A stretch of DNA of 64,000 bases from Treponema bryantii NK4A124 (GTDB taxonomy: Bacteria; Spirochaetota; Spirochaetia; Treponematales; Treponemataceae): NCBI RefSeq assembly GCF_000421345.1, contig NZ_ATWV01000003.1, positions 62,001 to 126,000 of the forward strand, read 5' to 3'. Position numbers and translations under genes: made by a program. Numbering within the stretch: position 1 is the first letter of the stretch; each line of letters starts with the position of its first letter. Shown here piece by piece: positions 8,444-16,783 of this stretch. The notes under the pieces were generated by a model. That model was not told where the DNA came from. It did no database searches and saw only the letters and a list, made by a program, of their open reading frames with translations.

Positions 8444-8449
8444 TATACT
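8444..8449 (+). promoter_or_regulatory. -10 element placed for a leaderless start of the EAL gene
   Basis: TATACT is followed by exactly 6 nt (TTTAAT) and the ATG, so transcription should start at or next to the start codon. No ribosome site is present. The manC start (11427) has the same arrangement, TATACT-TTTACT-ATG. The -35 region is poor. Confidence 0.45.
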
Positions 8450-8455
8450 TTTAAT

Positions 8456-10378
8456 ATGGGTAAAATTGATTCCATAAAAAAAATTTTGGGAATTGAACGC
8501 TATACAAAATATACAGGCGATTATTTTGACCGTTCCAATATCCGTTCCAGTTTATATGTATCTTCCGTAGTTGTTTTGCTTGAATTATGGATGATTATAA
8601 GTACCCTCTTTTTTCAGTTCTTTGGAAATCTTAACCGTTCAAAAATCTGGCTTATAACACATCTTACCAGCTACGGGCTTCTTTTAATTTCAGCACTTAC
8701 TCTTTTAATTTATTCACTGCTGCATGTAAAAAAAATCATAAAACGAAAAAAAGAATGGTTTGCAATACGACTTGTTTTCTCAATTATATCTTTATGCTTT
8801 GGAATATATATTTCCTATCTCGATTATTTAAAAGGTGAACAGTTTATCACACTTATGACAATGACAATTATTGTCTTCTGTTTTACGGTGTGGAGACCTT
8901 TATATTCAATTCTGCTTCTAACCGGCTCTTATACACTCTTCTTTATTTTATGTCATAACAGTATGCCTACAACTTATGCTACAAAAGTTAATCTTACTAT
9001 AGTAATGATTATCATTCTTTTAAGTGCAATTAATGCTTACAGGCAAAAGCTCAGCGAAGCCCAGAAAGATGAAAGGCTGGAACAGGCTCATGATATTCTC
9101 TTAAAGCTTTCTATAAGTGATGAAGTAACTGGTGTCGCTAACATGAATTACTTCCGTGGCCAGGCCTTTGAACTTATGAATAAAGCTGATGTAATTCCAT
9201 CTGATTTTATCTATCTTTATTTTGATATTGAAAATTTTAAGATGTTGAATCAGAAATATGGATTTTGGGAAGGAAATACATTCTTAAAAGAATTTGCAGA
9301 TTTTCTCGGAGTAATTTTTGAAAATTCAATTATTGCTCATTTTTCAAATGATAATTTTGTTGTTCTTACAAAAGATGAAAAAATTAAAGATAAAATAATG
9401 CAAATCTGTAAAAAACTTACTGAATATAAATATGACATTAAGCTTGGTCTAAAGGTTGGTGCTTATAAACCGGAAAACAAAGAAGTTCTTCCTTTGATGG
9501 CCTGCGATCATGCCCGATATGCCTGCAATTCAATCAAAAAGTATTATAATCTTACCTATTGTATATACGATAAGGATATGTCTCTGCGCTTTCAGAAAAA
9601 GCAGCATATCATAAATAATTTTGATCAGGCAATAAAAAATGAATATATCAAGGTTTATTATCAACCGGTAGTAAATGCTTCAACAGGAAAGCTTTTTGGT
9701 CTTGAAGCTCTTGCCCGCTGGCAGGATCCGCAATTCGGTTTTCTCTCCCCTGCAGACTTTATTGAAACACTTGAAGAATATCATTTAATTCACCGTCTTG
9801 ATATGTTTGTTGTAGAACGTGTATGCCGTGATATTAAAGATGCAAAACAAAAGGGACGAAAAATCATTCCTACATCTCTAAACTTTTCGCGACTTGATTT
9901 TGATTCTCTTAATCTTGCCCAGGAAGTTGCTGATTGCCTTGAAAAATACAATATCGATAAAACAGAGATTCACATTGAAATTACCGAAAGTACCCTTTCT
10001 GAAGATGATGAAAAATTAAAGGCAGAATTAAAAAGCTTCCGCTCTCATGGATACGCCCTCTGGCTGGATGACTTTGGTTCCGGATATTCAGGCTTAAATG
10101 TTCTTAAAGAATATGATTTTGATTTGATTAAGATTGATATGAAATTCCTTTCCAATTTCGAAGTAAATCAAAAATCCAGACAGATTCTCAAAAATGTAAT
10201 TAATCTGGCAAAAGATCTTGGAATGCAGACTCTTACAGAAGGTGTCGAAACTCAGGAGCAATATGACTTTCTGCGTGAAATTGGATGTGAAAAACTTCAG
10301 GGCTACCTTTTCAGCAAGCCTATTTCAAGAGCAGACTTTGAAGCTAAGCTTGATGACGGTAGCCTGGTTATAGATTAA
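8456..10378 (+). CDS. membrane-bound degenerate GGDEF plus EAL c-di-GMP phosphodiesterase
   Basis: 640 aa. Five to six N-terminal membrane helices (residues 1-195), a short coiled region, a GGDEF-fold domain (about 220-370) whose active site reads SNDNF instead of GGDEF, and an EAL domain (about 385-635). The EAL domain keeps LEALARW, the Glu of HIEITES, DDFGSG, KIDMKF, EGVET and LQGYLFSKP, so phosphodiesterase activity is expected. The GGDEF part should be catalytically dead and may bind GTP or a dimer partner. The product would lower c-di-GMP at the inner membrane. It is monocistronic, divergent from rnf, and its stop shares a TTAA with the convergent manC stop. Confidence 0.92.
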   Translation: MGKIDSIKKILGIERYTKYTGDYFDRSNIRSSLYVSSVVVLLELWMIISTLFFQFFGNLNRSKIWLITHLTSYGLLLISALTLLIYSLLHVKKIIKRKKEWFAIRLVFSIISLCFGIYISYLDYLKGEQFITLMTMTIIVFCFTVWRPLYSILLLTGSYTLFFILCHNSMPTTYATKVNLTIVMIIILLSAINAYRQKLSEAQKDERLEQAHDILLKLSISDEVTGVANMNYFRGQAFELMNKADVIPSDFIYLYFDIENFKMLNQKYGFWEGNTFLKEFADFLGVIFENSIIAHFSNDNFVVLTKDEKIKDKIMQICKKLTEYKYDIKLGLKVGAYKPENKEVLPLMACDHARYACNSIKKYYNLTYCIYDKDMSLRFQKKQHIINNFDQAIKNEYIKVYYQPVVNASTGKLFGLEALARWQDPQFGFLSPADFIETLEEYHLIHRLDMFVVERVCRDIKDAKQKGRKIIPTSLNFSRLDFDSLNLAQEVADCLEKYNIDKTEIHIEITESTLSEDDEKLKAELKSFRSHGYALWLDDFGSGYSGLNVLKEYDFDLIKIDMKFLSNFEVNQKSRQILKNVINLAKDLGMQTLTEGVETQEQYDFLREIGCEKLQGYLFSKPISRADFEAKLDDGSLVID

Positions 10379-11427
10379 CCTCTGCTTTTAATCTGTTCGG
10401 CAATCTTTTTAACGTCCTGAATTTTTCCTTTTGCCGCAACAAGAAGTGCATCATCACTATCAACAATTACGACATCATCAAGGCCAATTGTTGCAATAGT
10501 TCGTTTTCCGCCTCTTATGTATGAAGAGGTTGTATCCAGAGTAATTACATCATAACCCTTGATAACATTCTGATTTTCATCTTTTTTACTAATGTCATAA
10601 AGAGCAGACCAGGATCCAACATCATCCCAGCCGGCATTGAGTTTTACAACCCGGCCTTTTCTTGTTTTTTCCATAACGGCATAGTCAATTGAATCGCCCT
10701 TAATTTTACCAAAGGCCTCGGTATTAAGACGGATGAAATCTGTATCAATACTTGCCTTCTCAAAAGCTTCTATCGAAAGCTCTGCCATTTCAGGATTATA
10801 TAATTTAAGTTCTTCTAAGAATGTGGCTGCCTTAAATACGAACATACCAGAGTTCCATGAATATTCGCCGCTGGCAAGATATTCCTGTGCTTTTTCAAGA
10901 CAAGGTTTTTCTACAAATTTTTCAAGTCTGTAAGCACCGTCACTTTCATCTCCACTCGCCTTTACATAACCATAACCAGTGGCTGGGAAAGTTGGAACAA
11001 TTCCAAAGGTAACAAGATAACCTTTTTCTGCATTTGCAGCCGCAGCTTTTACTGCCTTCTGAAAAGCTTCAACATCGGCAATAACATGGTCGCTTGGAAG
11101 TACTACTACAACAGCGTCTTTATCCTGTTTCATTGCTGCACAGCAGGCTGCGGCAATTGCAGGAGCTGTATTTTTTGCCATAGGTTCGAGAATAATAGCA
11201 GGCTTTACATCACTAACCTCACCAATCTGCTGTGCAACCATAAAGCGGTGGCCTTCTCCGCATGAAATTACAGGCGCTCCCAGCTCAAGTCCCTTAAGAC
11301 GAAGCAAAGTTTCCTGAATCATTGTTTTATTTGAAATAAGGGGTAAAAACTGTTTTGGATGATCGCCCCATGAAAGAGGCCAGAGACGAGTACCGGCTCC
11401 ACCTGAAAGAATAATTGGAATTAACAT
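10375..11427 (-). CDS. manC: mannose-1-phosphate guanylyltransferase (GDP-mannose pyrophosphorylase)
   Basis: 350 aa from ATG 11427. The frame stays open to 11505, but the extra residues are AT-rich leader sequence and the family starts at MLIPIILSGGAGTRLWPLS. GGAGTRLWP binds the nucleotide, and FVEKP near residue 164 is the conserved sugar-phosphate motif. It makes GDP-mannose from GTP and mannose-1-phosphate for surface glycans. It is the short ManC form without the isomerase domain. The start codon sits 6 nt after TATACT with no ribosome site, so leaderless translation is likely. It ends convergently with the EAL gene, the stops overlapping in one TTAA. Confidence 0.9.
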   Translation of the reverse strand: MLIPIILSGGAGTRLWPLSWGDHPKQFLPLISNKTMIQETLLRLKGLELGAPVISCGEGHRFMVAQQIGEVSDVKPAIILEPMAKNTAPAIAAACCAAMKQDKDAVVVVLPSDHVIADVEAFQKAVKAAAANAEKGYLVTFGIVPTFPATGYGYVKASGDESDGAYRLEKFVEKPCLEKAQEYLASGEYSWNSGMFVFKAATFLEELKLYNPEMAELSIEAFEKASIDTDFIRLNTEAFGKIKGDSIDYAVMEKTRKGRVVKLNAGWDDVGSWSALYDISKKDENQNVIKGYDVITLDTTSSYIRGGKRTIATIGLDDVVIVDSDDALLVAAKGKIQDVKKIAEQIKSRG

Positions 11428-11433
11428 AGTAAA

Positions 11434-11439
11434 AGTATA
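11434..11439 (-). promoter_or_regulatory. -10 element for leaderless manC
   Basis: TATACT on the minus strand lies exactly 6 nt before the manC ATG, the same layout as the EAL gene at 8456. A TTTTCA-like -35 stands about 17 bp upstream. Confidence 0.45.
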
Positions 11440-11498
11440 GTAAAAAAATATTTTTTTGAAAATACTTATAATTTTTTTTAAAATGCCTATTTTATATA

Positions 11499-11527
11499 TT
11501 GACACTTTTAGCTCAAAAATATATATT
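11499..11527 (+). promoter_or_regulatory. tRNA-Gly promoter
   Basis: TTGACA (11499-11504), 17-bp spacer, TATATT (11522-11527), 13 bp before the mature 5' end of the tRNA. Near-consensus sigma-70 spacing. Confidence 0.75.
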
Positions 11528-11540
11528 TAATACATCACTT

Positions 11541-11613
11541 GCGGATGTCATATAACGGCTTATTATCTCAGCCTTCCAAGCTGATGACGAGGGTTCGACT
11601 CCCTTCATCCGCT
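11541..11613 (+). tRNA. tRNA-Gly (anticodon TCC)
   Basis: 73 nt cloverleaf: acceptor GCGGATG pairs with CATCCGC at 11606-11612 with discriminator T. The anticodon stem TCAGC/GCTGA encloses CTTCCAA (anticodon TCC). The T arm is AGGGTTCGACTCCCT. The 3' CCA is not encoded. A promoter precedes it and a hairpin with T-run follows. Confidence 0.95.
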
Positions 11614-11620
11614 CTAATTA

Positions 11621-11647
11621 AAGCTTCCTGATTAGGGAAGCTTTTTT
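11621..11647 (+). terminator. terminator of tRNA-Gly
   Basis: AAGCTTCC (11621-11628), 7-nt loop, GGAAGCTT (11636-11643), followed by a T-run. Confidence 0.85.
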
Positions 11648-11673
11648 CATTTAACTAATAATAATTTTTGTTT

Positions 11674-11774
11674 GGGGAGTCGAACCCCAAGGGGTACGGC
11701 CGCGAGATTAATCTCGCGCCCAATTTGCTAAAATTGCTGCTCGCAATTTTTTAACGCAAATTGCCCTTCATCCG
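11674..11774. repeat. palindrome-rich segment with fragments of the tRNA-Gly 3' half
   Basis: Contains GGGGAGTCGAACCCC (11674-11688), an inverted copy of the 13-nt tRNA-Gly T-arm core; a perfect 18-bp palindrome CGCGAGATTAATCTCGCG starting near 11701; an imperfect hairpin AATTTGC..AAAATTGC / GCAATTTTTTAACGCAAATT; and at 11764-11774 an 11-nt direct copy of the tRNA 3' end (CCCTTCATCCG, original at 11601-11611). No coding potential. It may be a dispersed palindromic element or a scar of an insertion at the tRNA. Confidence 0.5.
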
Positions 11775-11821
11775 TTTCGAGTTAAGAGTTCAACTATGTG
11801 TAGATAGCCGTTTTCCTTATG

Positions 11822-13477
11822 TTATTTAATAAAACGAAAATCAGCTTCACCTTTATTCATAAAAGTCTGGATTCTGCATTTTTTAGGTTTCAGGTTTTCA
11901 ACAAAATATCTGATATCGCTTGCATAGTCAGAGGCTACATATTCTGCATCGTAATTCAGCGAGAGGCATTCTTCTTTTCCAGTATCAGTTGTTCTTGATA
12001 TTGCCCCATAAAATCTTACAATATCCTCAATTGCCGGAAAATATCTCTGAAGATTTTTAAGTTTACATTCTTCCTTCAAAAAATCCAGTTGAAGCTTTTC
12101 AATTTCTAAATGATTTTCATGTCCGCACTGACCGCAAATCTGCTGGCAGAAATCTGTATATTTTTCATAAAACAATTCAAAAACTTTAGAAGGCTTATAC
12201 TTAAGCAGTCTGCAGACAGAATTAAACCACGGAACTGCACGTCCAGAATTATAAAAAGATGTACAAGCCATAGAAAGCTTTTCTGCCCTCTTCATATCAT
12301 CAACTAAAAGTTCTTTTGTTTTTATAACATGATATGGCGGTTCTTTTTCATAAACAAGTCCAAGTCCATCAGCCCGGTCAAACAAATCAGTTCCCGGCAA
12401 TACTGACAGACAGAAAATTTCCAAATTATTCGGATACTGAGAAATTGCAAAATCAATTCCCTCTCGGAAGGAGCCAAAGGTTTCACCAGGTAAGCCATAT
12501 ATCAAATCAAGTCCAAAAGTAACACCTTCTTCATTTAAAATTGAAAGGCCTCGTACAAACTTTTTTTTATCAAAAGGTCTGTTCACAAGACGTAAGGTTT
12601 CCTCATTAGCACTTTGTAAACCAATCTGCAATGCACAGGGAATCTTTGTAAACTCATGAGCAAGCTCACGGTCAATCAGTTCTGCCCTTGCTTCAAAATA
12701 GTAAAAGGTATCTGGAGTTTTAGAAGCAATCAGTCGCAGTAACTCCACAGCTCTTTTTTTATTTACATTGTAAGTAGGATCTAACACAAAAACCTGGGGG
12801 ACTTTCTTTTTGGCAAATAAGTCAAGCTCAGCTTTAATACGCTCCATGGGAAACATTCGCACAGTCTTTTGTCCTTTAGACTCATAGCAATAAGCGCATT
12901 TAAAAGGACAGCCTCTTGCCAGTTCCCATAAGGCGCCTTCATATTCTGCGGGATCTATTATTCCATCAAGATATGGTGAATGTATGAGAGATAAATCTGG
13001 AGATTGAGAAATTATTACTTTGTCTGATTTTTCAGACTTATTGATTATTTTTGTAATCAAAGAAGGTACAGAAACTTCTCCTTCTCCGCTGACAGTATAA
13101 TCAAAACTTTTATAAAAGGAAGGATGTGCTGTAATTTCCGGACCACCGGCAATTGTAATGATTCCCTGAGATCTTAAAATATCTGAGGCAGTTTTCAAAA
13201 TCTCTATATTCCAGACAAAACATGAAAAACAAATAATAGCCTGACCGGAACTTCTGGCAGCCTCTCTACTTAGTTTTTCCGCAATATATTGTGCCGCAGC
13301 ATTTTTATCTTTCGGAAAATCTTTATCCTCCAGGCAAAAAGCTTTGAGGCTTACATTAACAAGTCCCTTCAACTCATCAAAATGTTTAATAGCCGAAGCA
13401 ATACAGGCAGCCCCAAATGGCAATGCCTGCGGAGACTTTTCAATTAATAAGGTTGTACAGATAACGGAAGAGGCCAC
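11822..13477 (-). CDS. B12-binding domain radical SAM protein (DUF4080-like)
   Basis: 551 aa. The N-terminal 150 residues look like a cobalamin-binding Rossmann domain (GAACIASAIKHF; GGPEITAHPSFY). The radical SAM cluster motif GCPFKCAYCYE (CxxxCxxC) is near residue 190, followed by TIM-barrel motifs (QIGLQSANEETL, YGLPGETFGSF) and a Cys-containing C-terminal region (CQQICGQCGH). Reaction unknown; methyltransfer or modification is inference from the domain pair. Translation starts with GTG immediately after the TAA stop of the upstream hydrogenase-like gene (TAAGTG), with GAAGGGG upstream. Such tight coupling suggests a stoichiometric or functional link with that protein. Confidence 0.8.
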   Translation of the reverse strand: MASSVICTTLLIEKSPQALPFGAACIASAIKHFDELKGLVNVSLKAFCLEDKDFPKDKNAAAQYIAEKLSREAARSSGQAIICFSCFVWNIEILKTASDILRSQGIITIAGGPEITAHPSFYKSFDYTVSGEGEVSVPSLITKIINKSEKSDKVIISQSPDLSLIHSPYLDGIIDPAEYEGALWELARGCPFKCAYCYESKGQKTVRMFPMERIKAELDLFAKKKVPQVFVLDPTYNVNKKRAVELLRLIASKTPDTFYYFEARAELIDRELAHEFTKIPCALQIGLQSANEETLRLVNRPFDKKKFVRGLSILNEEGVTFGLDLIYGLPGETFGSFREGIDFAISQYPNNLEIFCLSVLPGTDLFDRADGLGLVYEKEPPYHVIKTKELLVDDMKRAEKLSMACTSFYNSGRAVPWFNSVCRLLKYKPSKVFELFYEKYTDFCQQICGQCGHENHLEIEKLQLDFLKEECKLKNLQRYFPAIEDIVRFYGAISRTTDTGKEECLSLNYDAEYVASDYASDIRYFVENLKPKKCRIQTFMNKGEADFRFIK

Positions 13478-14935
13478 TTACTTTGCTGCCCCTTCCTTCA
13501 CATATTTATCCAGCTGAACATTTGCGATATTCACTTTTTGAACAACACAAGGACCTGCTACACAACCACCAGGACAGCTCATTACCTCAACAAGATTTCC
13601 ATCACCTTCTTTAGCCTGCACACGTCCTGCATTTATCTCGCCATAGTAGCGAAGTTTTTTCATACCTTCTTTATCAAGTCCGTTAATTACGTCTAACTTT
13701 AAAATTGAAGGGTCAGCAAGTCTGCAGCGAACAGCTTCTGCCACACCGCCGCTTCTTGCAAAATTGCGGCCACTGGAACTAGGTACTACATCTTTCTTAA
13801 CTGCGTCAAGTTTACTAACCTCAATTCCTTTTGCTTCAAAAAAGGCCGAAAGTTCTTCTGCTGTAATTACATAATCAACTAAATCATCATCAAAACCTTC
13901 ACGTCTCTTTGCAAGACAAGGGCCGACAAAAACCGTTACACATGAAGGGTCATCTTTTTTAGCCAGCTCTGCAGAATAATGCATTGGACTGCGGGTTTCA
14001 CTGACACAAGGATCCAGGTCCGGAACATGAATATGTACAGCCCTTACATAAGCTGAACAGCAGGATGTCGTCATTAACTTATCTCCCCGCTTCATTCGCT
14101 CAGAAAACTCTGCAGCTTCTTTTTCAGCACAAATATCAGCTCCCTGGGCAACTTCATAAATGTTAGCAAAGCCTAATTGTTCCAAGCCTTTCTCAAGCTG
14201 ACCGGAACTACATTTAAACTGTGATGCAATAGAAGGCGCATACATTACACTTACCCTGCTTCCCTTCATAATGTGTTTAATTACATCTACCAGCTGGCTC
14301 TTATCCATCATGGCACCAAAAGGACATTCCTGCATACATTTACCGCAGTAAATGCACTTATGAAAATCAATAACTTCGTGACCATCTTCACCTTTAGAAA
14401 TGGCACCAACAGGACAGGCTGCCTCACAAGGTACTGTAATTTTGATGATTGCATGATAAGGACAGTTCTGCTCACAAATACCACAGTGGATACATTTAGA
14501 TGCATCAATATGTGCATGGTGAATAATATGGATAGCCTTCTTAGGACAGTTCACCATACAAGGTCTTGCAAAGCAGCCCTGACAGGCATTTGTAACCATA
14601 AAATTCTGTTTAACACATCCATTACAGGCTTCATGTAAAACTGTAATCATTGGCCACGTTGGCTTCTCTCGAGCCAATGCTTCTCTTGCATAATCATCAA
14701 GGTCATTAATATCATTATAGTTTTCAACAGAAATACCCATGCGGGCAAGAATACGCATTCTTAAAAGCTCGCGATCATGATAAATACAACAGCCAATAGG
14801 CTGACTGTTAGCGGGTCTCATTTCTGTTGGGATTTTATTTATTTTACGGCTGTCGAGTTCTCCTTCCAGTTGAAGTTTTGCAATTCGTACCAGAAGTTCA
14901 CGTTTTACATTCGAAGCATTATTATTTATATTCAT
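13478..14935 (-). CDS. monomeric [FeFe] hydrogenase of the group B type
   Basis: 485 aa. Several cysteine clusters in the N-terminal half (CNGCVKQNF, CQGCFARPCMVNCP, CIHCGICEQNCP, CIYCGKCMQECP) precede an H-cluster domain. The three H-cluster loops are present: TSCCSAY, VGPCLAKRRE and SCPGGCVAGPC, supplying the four expected cysteines. Group A enzymes have TSCCPxW and MPCxxKxxE, so this variant fits the poorly characterised group B (B1/B3) [FeFe] hydrogenases. It probably makes or senses H2 with ferredoxin in the cytoplasm. HydEFG maturases are not in the window. The ATG lies 8 nt after a TATTAT -10 with no ribosome site. Followed directly by a radical SAM gene. Confidence 0.85.
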   Translation of the reverse strand: MNINNNASNVKRELLVRIAKLQLEGELDSRKINKIPTEMRPANSQPIGCCIYHDRELLRMRILARMGISVENYNDINDLDDYAREALAREKPTWPMITVLHEACNGCVKQNFMVTNACQGCFARPCMVNCPKKAIHIIHHAHIDASKCIHCGICEQNCPYHAIIKITVPCEAACPVGAISKGEDGHEVIDFHKCIYCGKCMQECPFGAMMDKSQLVDVIKHIMKGSRVSVMYAPSIASQFKCSSGQLEKGLEQLGFANIYEVAQGADICAEKEAAEFSERMKRGDKLMTTSCCSAYVRAVHIHVPDLDPCVSETRSPMHYSAELAKKDDPSCVTVFVGPCLAKRREGFDDDLVDYVITAEELSAFFEAKGIEVSKLDAVKKDVVPSSSGRNFARSGGVAEAVRCRLADPSILKLDVINGLDKEGMKKLRYYGEINAGRVQAKEGDGNLVEVMSCPGGCVAGPCVVQKVNIANVQLDKYVKEGAAK

Positions 14936-14943
14936 GATTTTTA

Positions 14944-14995
14944 ATAATACTGTAATTTAAATTTGTTTGCTATAATTAAAAACATCATCTAAAAT
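14944..14995. promoter_or_regulatory. divergent promoters of the hydrogenase and chemoreceptor genes
   Basis: Leftward: TATTAT at 14949-14944 lies 8 nt before the hydrogenase ATG. Rightward: TTGCTA (14967-14972), 17-bp spacer, TAAAAT (14990-14995), 6 nt to the receptor ATG; an alternative TATAAT stands at 14971-14976. The -35 hexamers of the two directions overlap (TTGCTA/TAGCAA). Neither gene has a ribosome site. Confidence 0.4.
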
Positions 14996-15001
14996 ATTTG
15001 T

Positions 15002-16624
15002 ATGCTTAATTCTATTAAATCAAAATTTTTTCCTCCAAAAGATTATTTCCGAAATCTTCCTATCCGTGAACAGGAACAACTTTCTTTAGTTGTAGGATCA
15101 AATCTTGTATTCATGATTCTCTTCGCAATTTTCGGAATTACTCTTTTTTCTTTCAAATATTATATAATAGGAATTGGAGGATTAATTCTTCTTGCCTTCT
15201 TTATAACTTCTTTAATTCTGATAAAAAAATGTCATATTCATTTCGGTGCATGGACAACAACTATAGCGATTCTTATTATATGTGCTGTTGAATGTTATGG
15301 CGGACCTTTTGCAGTTTCAAACTATTTGCCATACAGAGACTGTTGTTTTATATGTGTAATGGCGGTTTGTAATTATGTAGTCAGTCTTCGCAGAAAACAG
15401 CTTTATGGCTTTTTAATTGGCGGCCTTTTAATATGGTTAGCATCAAATGCTTTACTTTATCAGCCTCTCTACAAGGCTAATCCTTCTACTGCTTCTATGA
15501 ATGTAATTATTTGTACACTTGGAATTGTAACTACAAATATTTGTATTCTTCTTTTTAATAATTTTACAAACCGTGTAATTACCCTTGCAGATGAAAATGA
15601 AAAAAAATCTTCGCTTGCCCTTAATAAAATTTCAAACGTAATTATAGAAACAGCTGAAGGACTTAATATTGGTCAGCAGCTTTCTGCATCAACCGCAAAA
15701 GCGGCAAACAGTGTAGAAGAAATTAACGAACTGTATAATTTTATTAACAATGAAACAACATCTCTTAGCTCTGAAGCAGTTACAATTAAAGATTCCAGTT
15801 TCCAGATAAATGATAAAGCTAATCAGATGAAGCAGAGCGTTCAAAACCAGAGTAATGCAATTACTTCTACCTCTGCAGCCCTTAACGAAATGTCTGCAAG
15901 TCTTACAAATATCAGCAGCATTGCAAATAATCAGCGGGCCGGAATGAGTAAACTTGTAAGCAATCTTGACTCTCAGATGAAGCTTCTTCACGACCTTGTA
16001 GATGATATGATGAAGGTAAAAGAGTCTTCTGATAAGGTATCTACTTTTGTTGAAGCAGTTAATAAGATTTCTGCCCAGACAGGTCTTCTTGCCATGAATG
16101 CTTCAATCGAAGCGGCCCATGCCGGAACTTTAGGAAAAGGCTTTTCCGTCATTGCTTCAGAAATCAGAAAACTTTCAGAAGAAACAACAAAGAATGCCCA
16201 GAAGATTACAGATACACTCGAAGAAAATGAAGCAATTGTAAATACAACTTCAGAATCAGTAACATCCTTTTCAGAATATACAAAAACAATTACAGATGAA
16301 CTTAGAAAAACAATCAGCGTAATGGAAGAAATTCTTACCGGAGTTTCCGAAATTGATACAGGAACCAGGGATGTAATGAATGCCCTTACCCAGATTGTAG
16401 ACGATGCAAATGTAAATACCCAACTTGCCGAAGGTGTTGCCGGAGAAATTATTCAGCAGAACTCTGCCCTGCAGAATATTTCAAACGGAACAGAAGAACT
16501 TCAGCAGAAGGTAAGCAGCCTGGAAGGACTTCTTTCAAACATTAGAGACGCAATTGCAGAAATCGACAGCAATGCCTCAGCAAATGAAATTGTAGCAGCA
16601 AAAATTTCCGGAGCCCTTTGTTAA
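15002..16624 (+). CDS. methyl-accepting chemotaxis protein with multi-pass membrane N-terminus
   Basis: 540 aa. About six membrane helices in residues 35-195, no periplasmic sensor domain and no clear HAMP, then a long helical signalling domain. The hairpin tip region reads SAQTGLLAMNASIEAAHAG (about residues 358-376), close to the canonical MCP motif. It probably senses through the membrane domain and signals to CheA/CheW at the flagellar/chemotaxis array. The start has no ribosome site. The gene is monocistronic; 16625-16669 is A/T-rich with no strong terminator hairpin. Confidence 0.9.
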   Translation: MLNSIKSKFFPPKDYFRNLPIREQEQLSLVVGSNLVFMILFAIFGITLFSFKYYIIGIGGLILLAFFITSLILIKKCHIHFGAWTTTIAILIICAVECYGGPFAVSNYLPYRDCCFICVMAVCNYVVSLRRKQLYGFLIGGLLIWLASNALLYQPLYKANPSTASMNVIICTLGIVTTNICILLFNNFTNRVITLADENEKKSSLALNKISNVIIETAEGLNIGQQLSASTAKAANSVEEINELYNFINNETTSLSSEAVTIKDSSFQINDKANQMKQSVQNQSNAITSTSAALNEMSASLTNISSIANNQRAGMSKLVSNLDSQMKLLHDLVDDMMKVKESSDKVSTFVEAVNKISAQTGLLAMNASIEAAHAGTLGKGFSVIASEIRKLSEETTKNAQKITDTLEENEAIVNTTSESVTSFSEYTKTITDELRKTISVMEEILTGVSEIDTGTRDVMNALTQIVDDANVNTQLAEGVAGEIIQQNSALQNISNGTEELQQKVSSLEGLLSNIRDAIAEIDSNASANEIVAAKISGALC

Positions 16625-16669
16625 AAATTTTTTTTAATAATGAGGCCTTTAAATATTAAAAAAAAAAAC

Positions 16670-16697
16670 TTGACAATAAATATTAATATGTTATTAT
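16670..16697 (+). promoter_or_regulatory. promoter of the ABC transporter operon
   Basis: TTGACA (16670-16675) and TATTAT (16692-16697) with a 16-bp spacer; start point near 16704, so the operators at 16706-16736 lie just downstream of it and could block elongation or initiation. Confidence 0.6.
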
Positions 16698-16705
16698 AAA
16701 TTACG

Positions 16706-16736
16706 ACAACGTTGTAGTGTTTTACGAAAACGTTGT
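16706..16736. promoter_or_regulatory. tandem LacI-family-like operators
   Basis: ACAACGTTGT (16706-16715, perfect palindrome) and AAAACGTTGT (16727-16736) lie exactly 21 bp apart centre to centre, two helical turns, each within an ACG(A/C)AAACGTTGTA-like context. A central CG flanked by AA/TT is typical of LacI/GalR-family sites. A sugar-responsive repressor encoded elsewhere is inferred. A small hairpin TTGCC-ataa-GGCAA (16749-16762) precedes the ribosome site. Confidence 0.6.
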
Positions 16737-16783
16737 AAATAAAAAAAACTTGCCATAAGGCAAAACAAGAAGGAGAAACCATA

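Noticed and set aside
11674-11688. A second tRNA on the minus strand
   Set aside because: Only the T-arm-like hairpin is present; no acceptor or anticodon arm can be formed.
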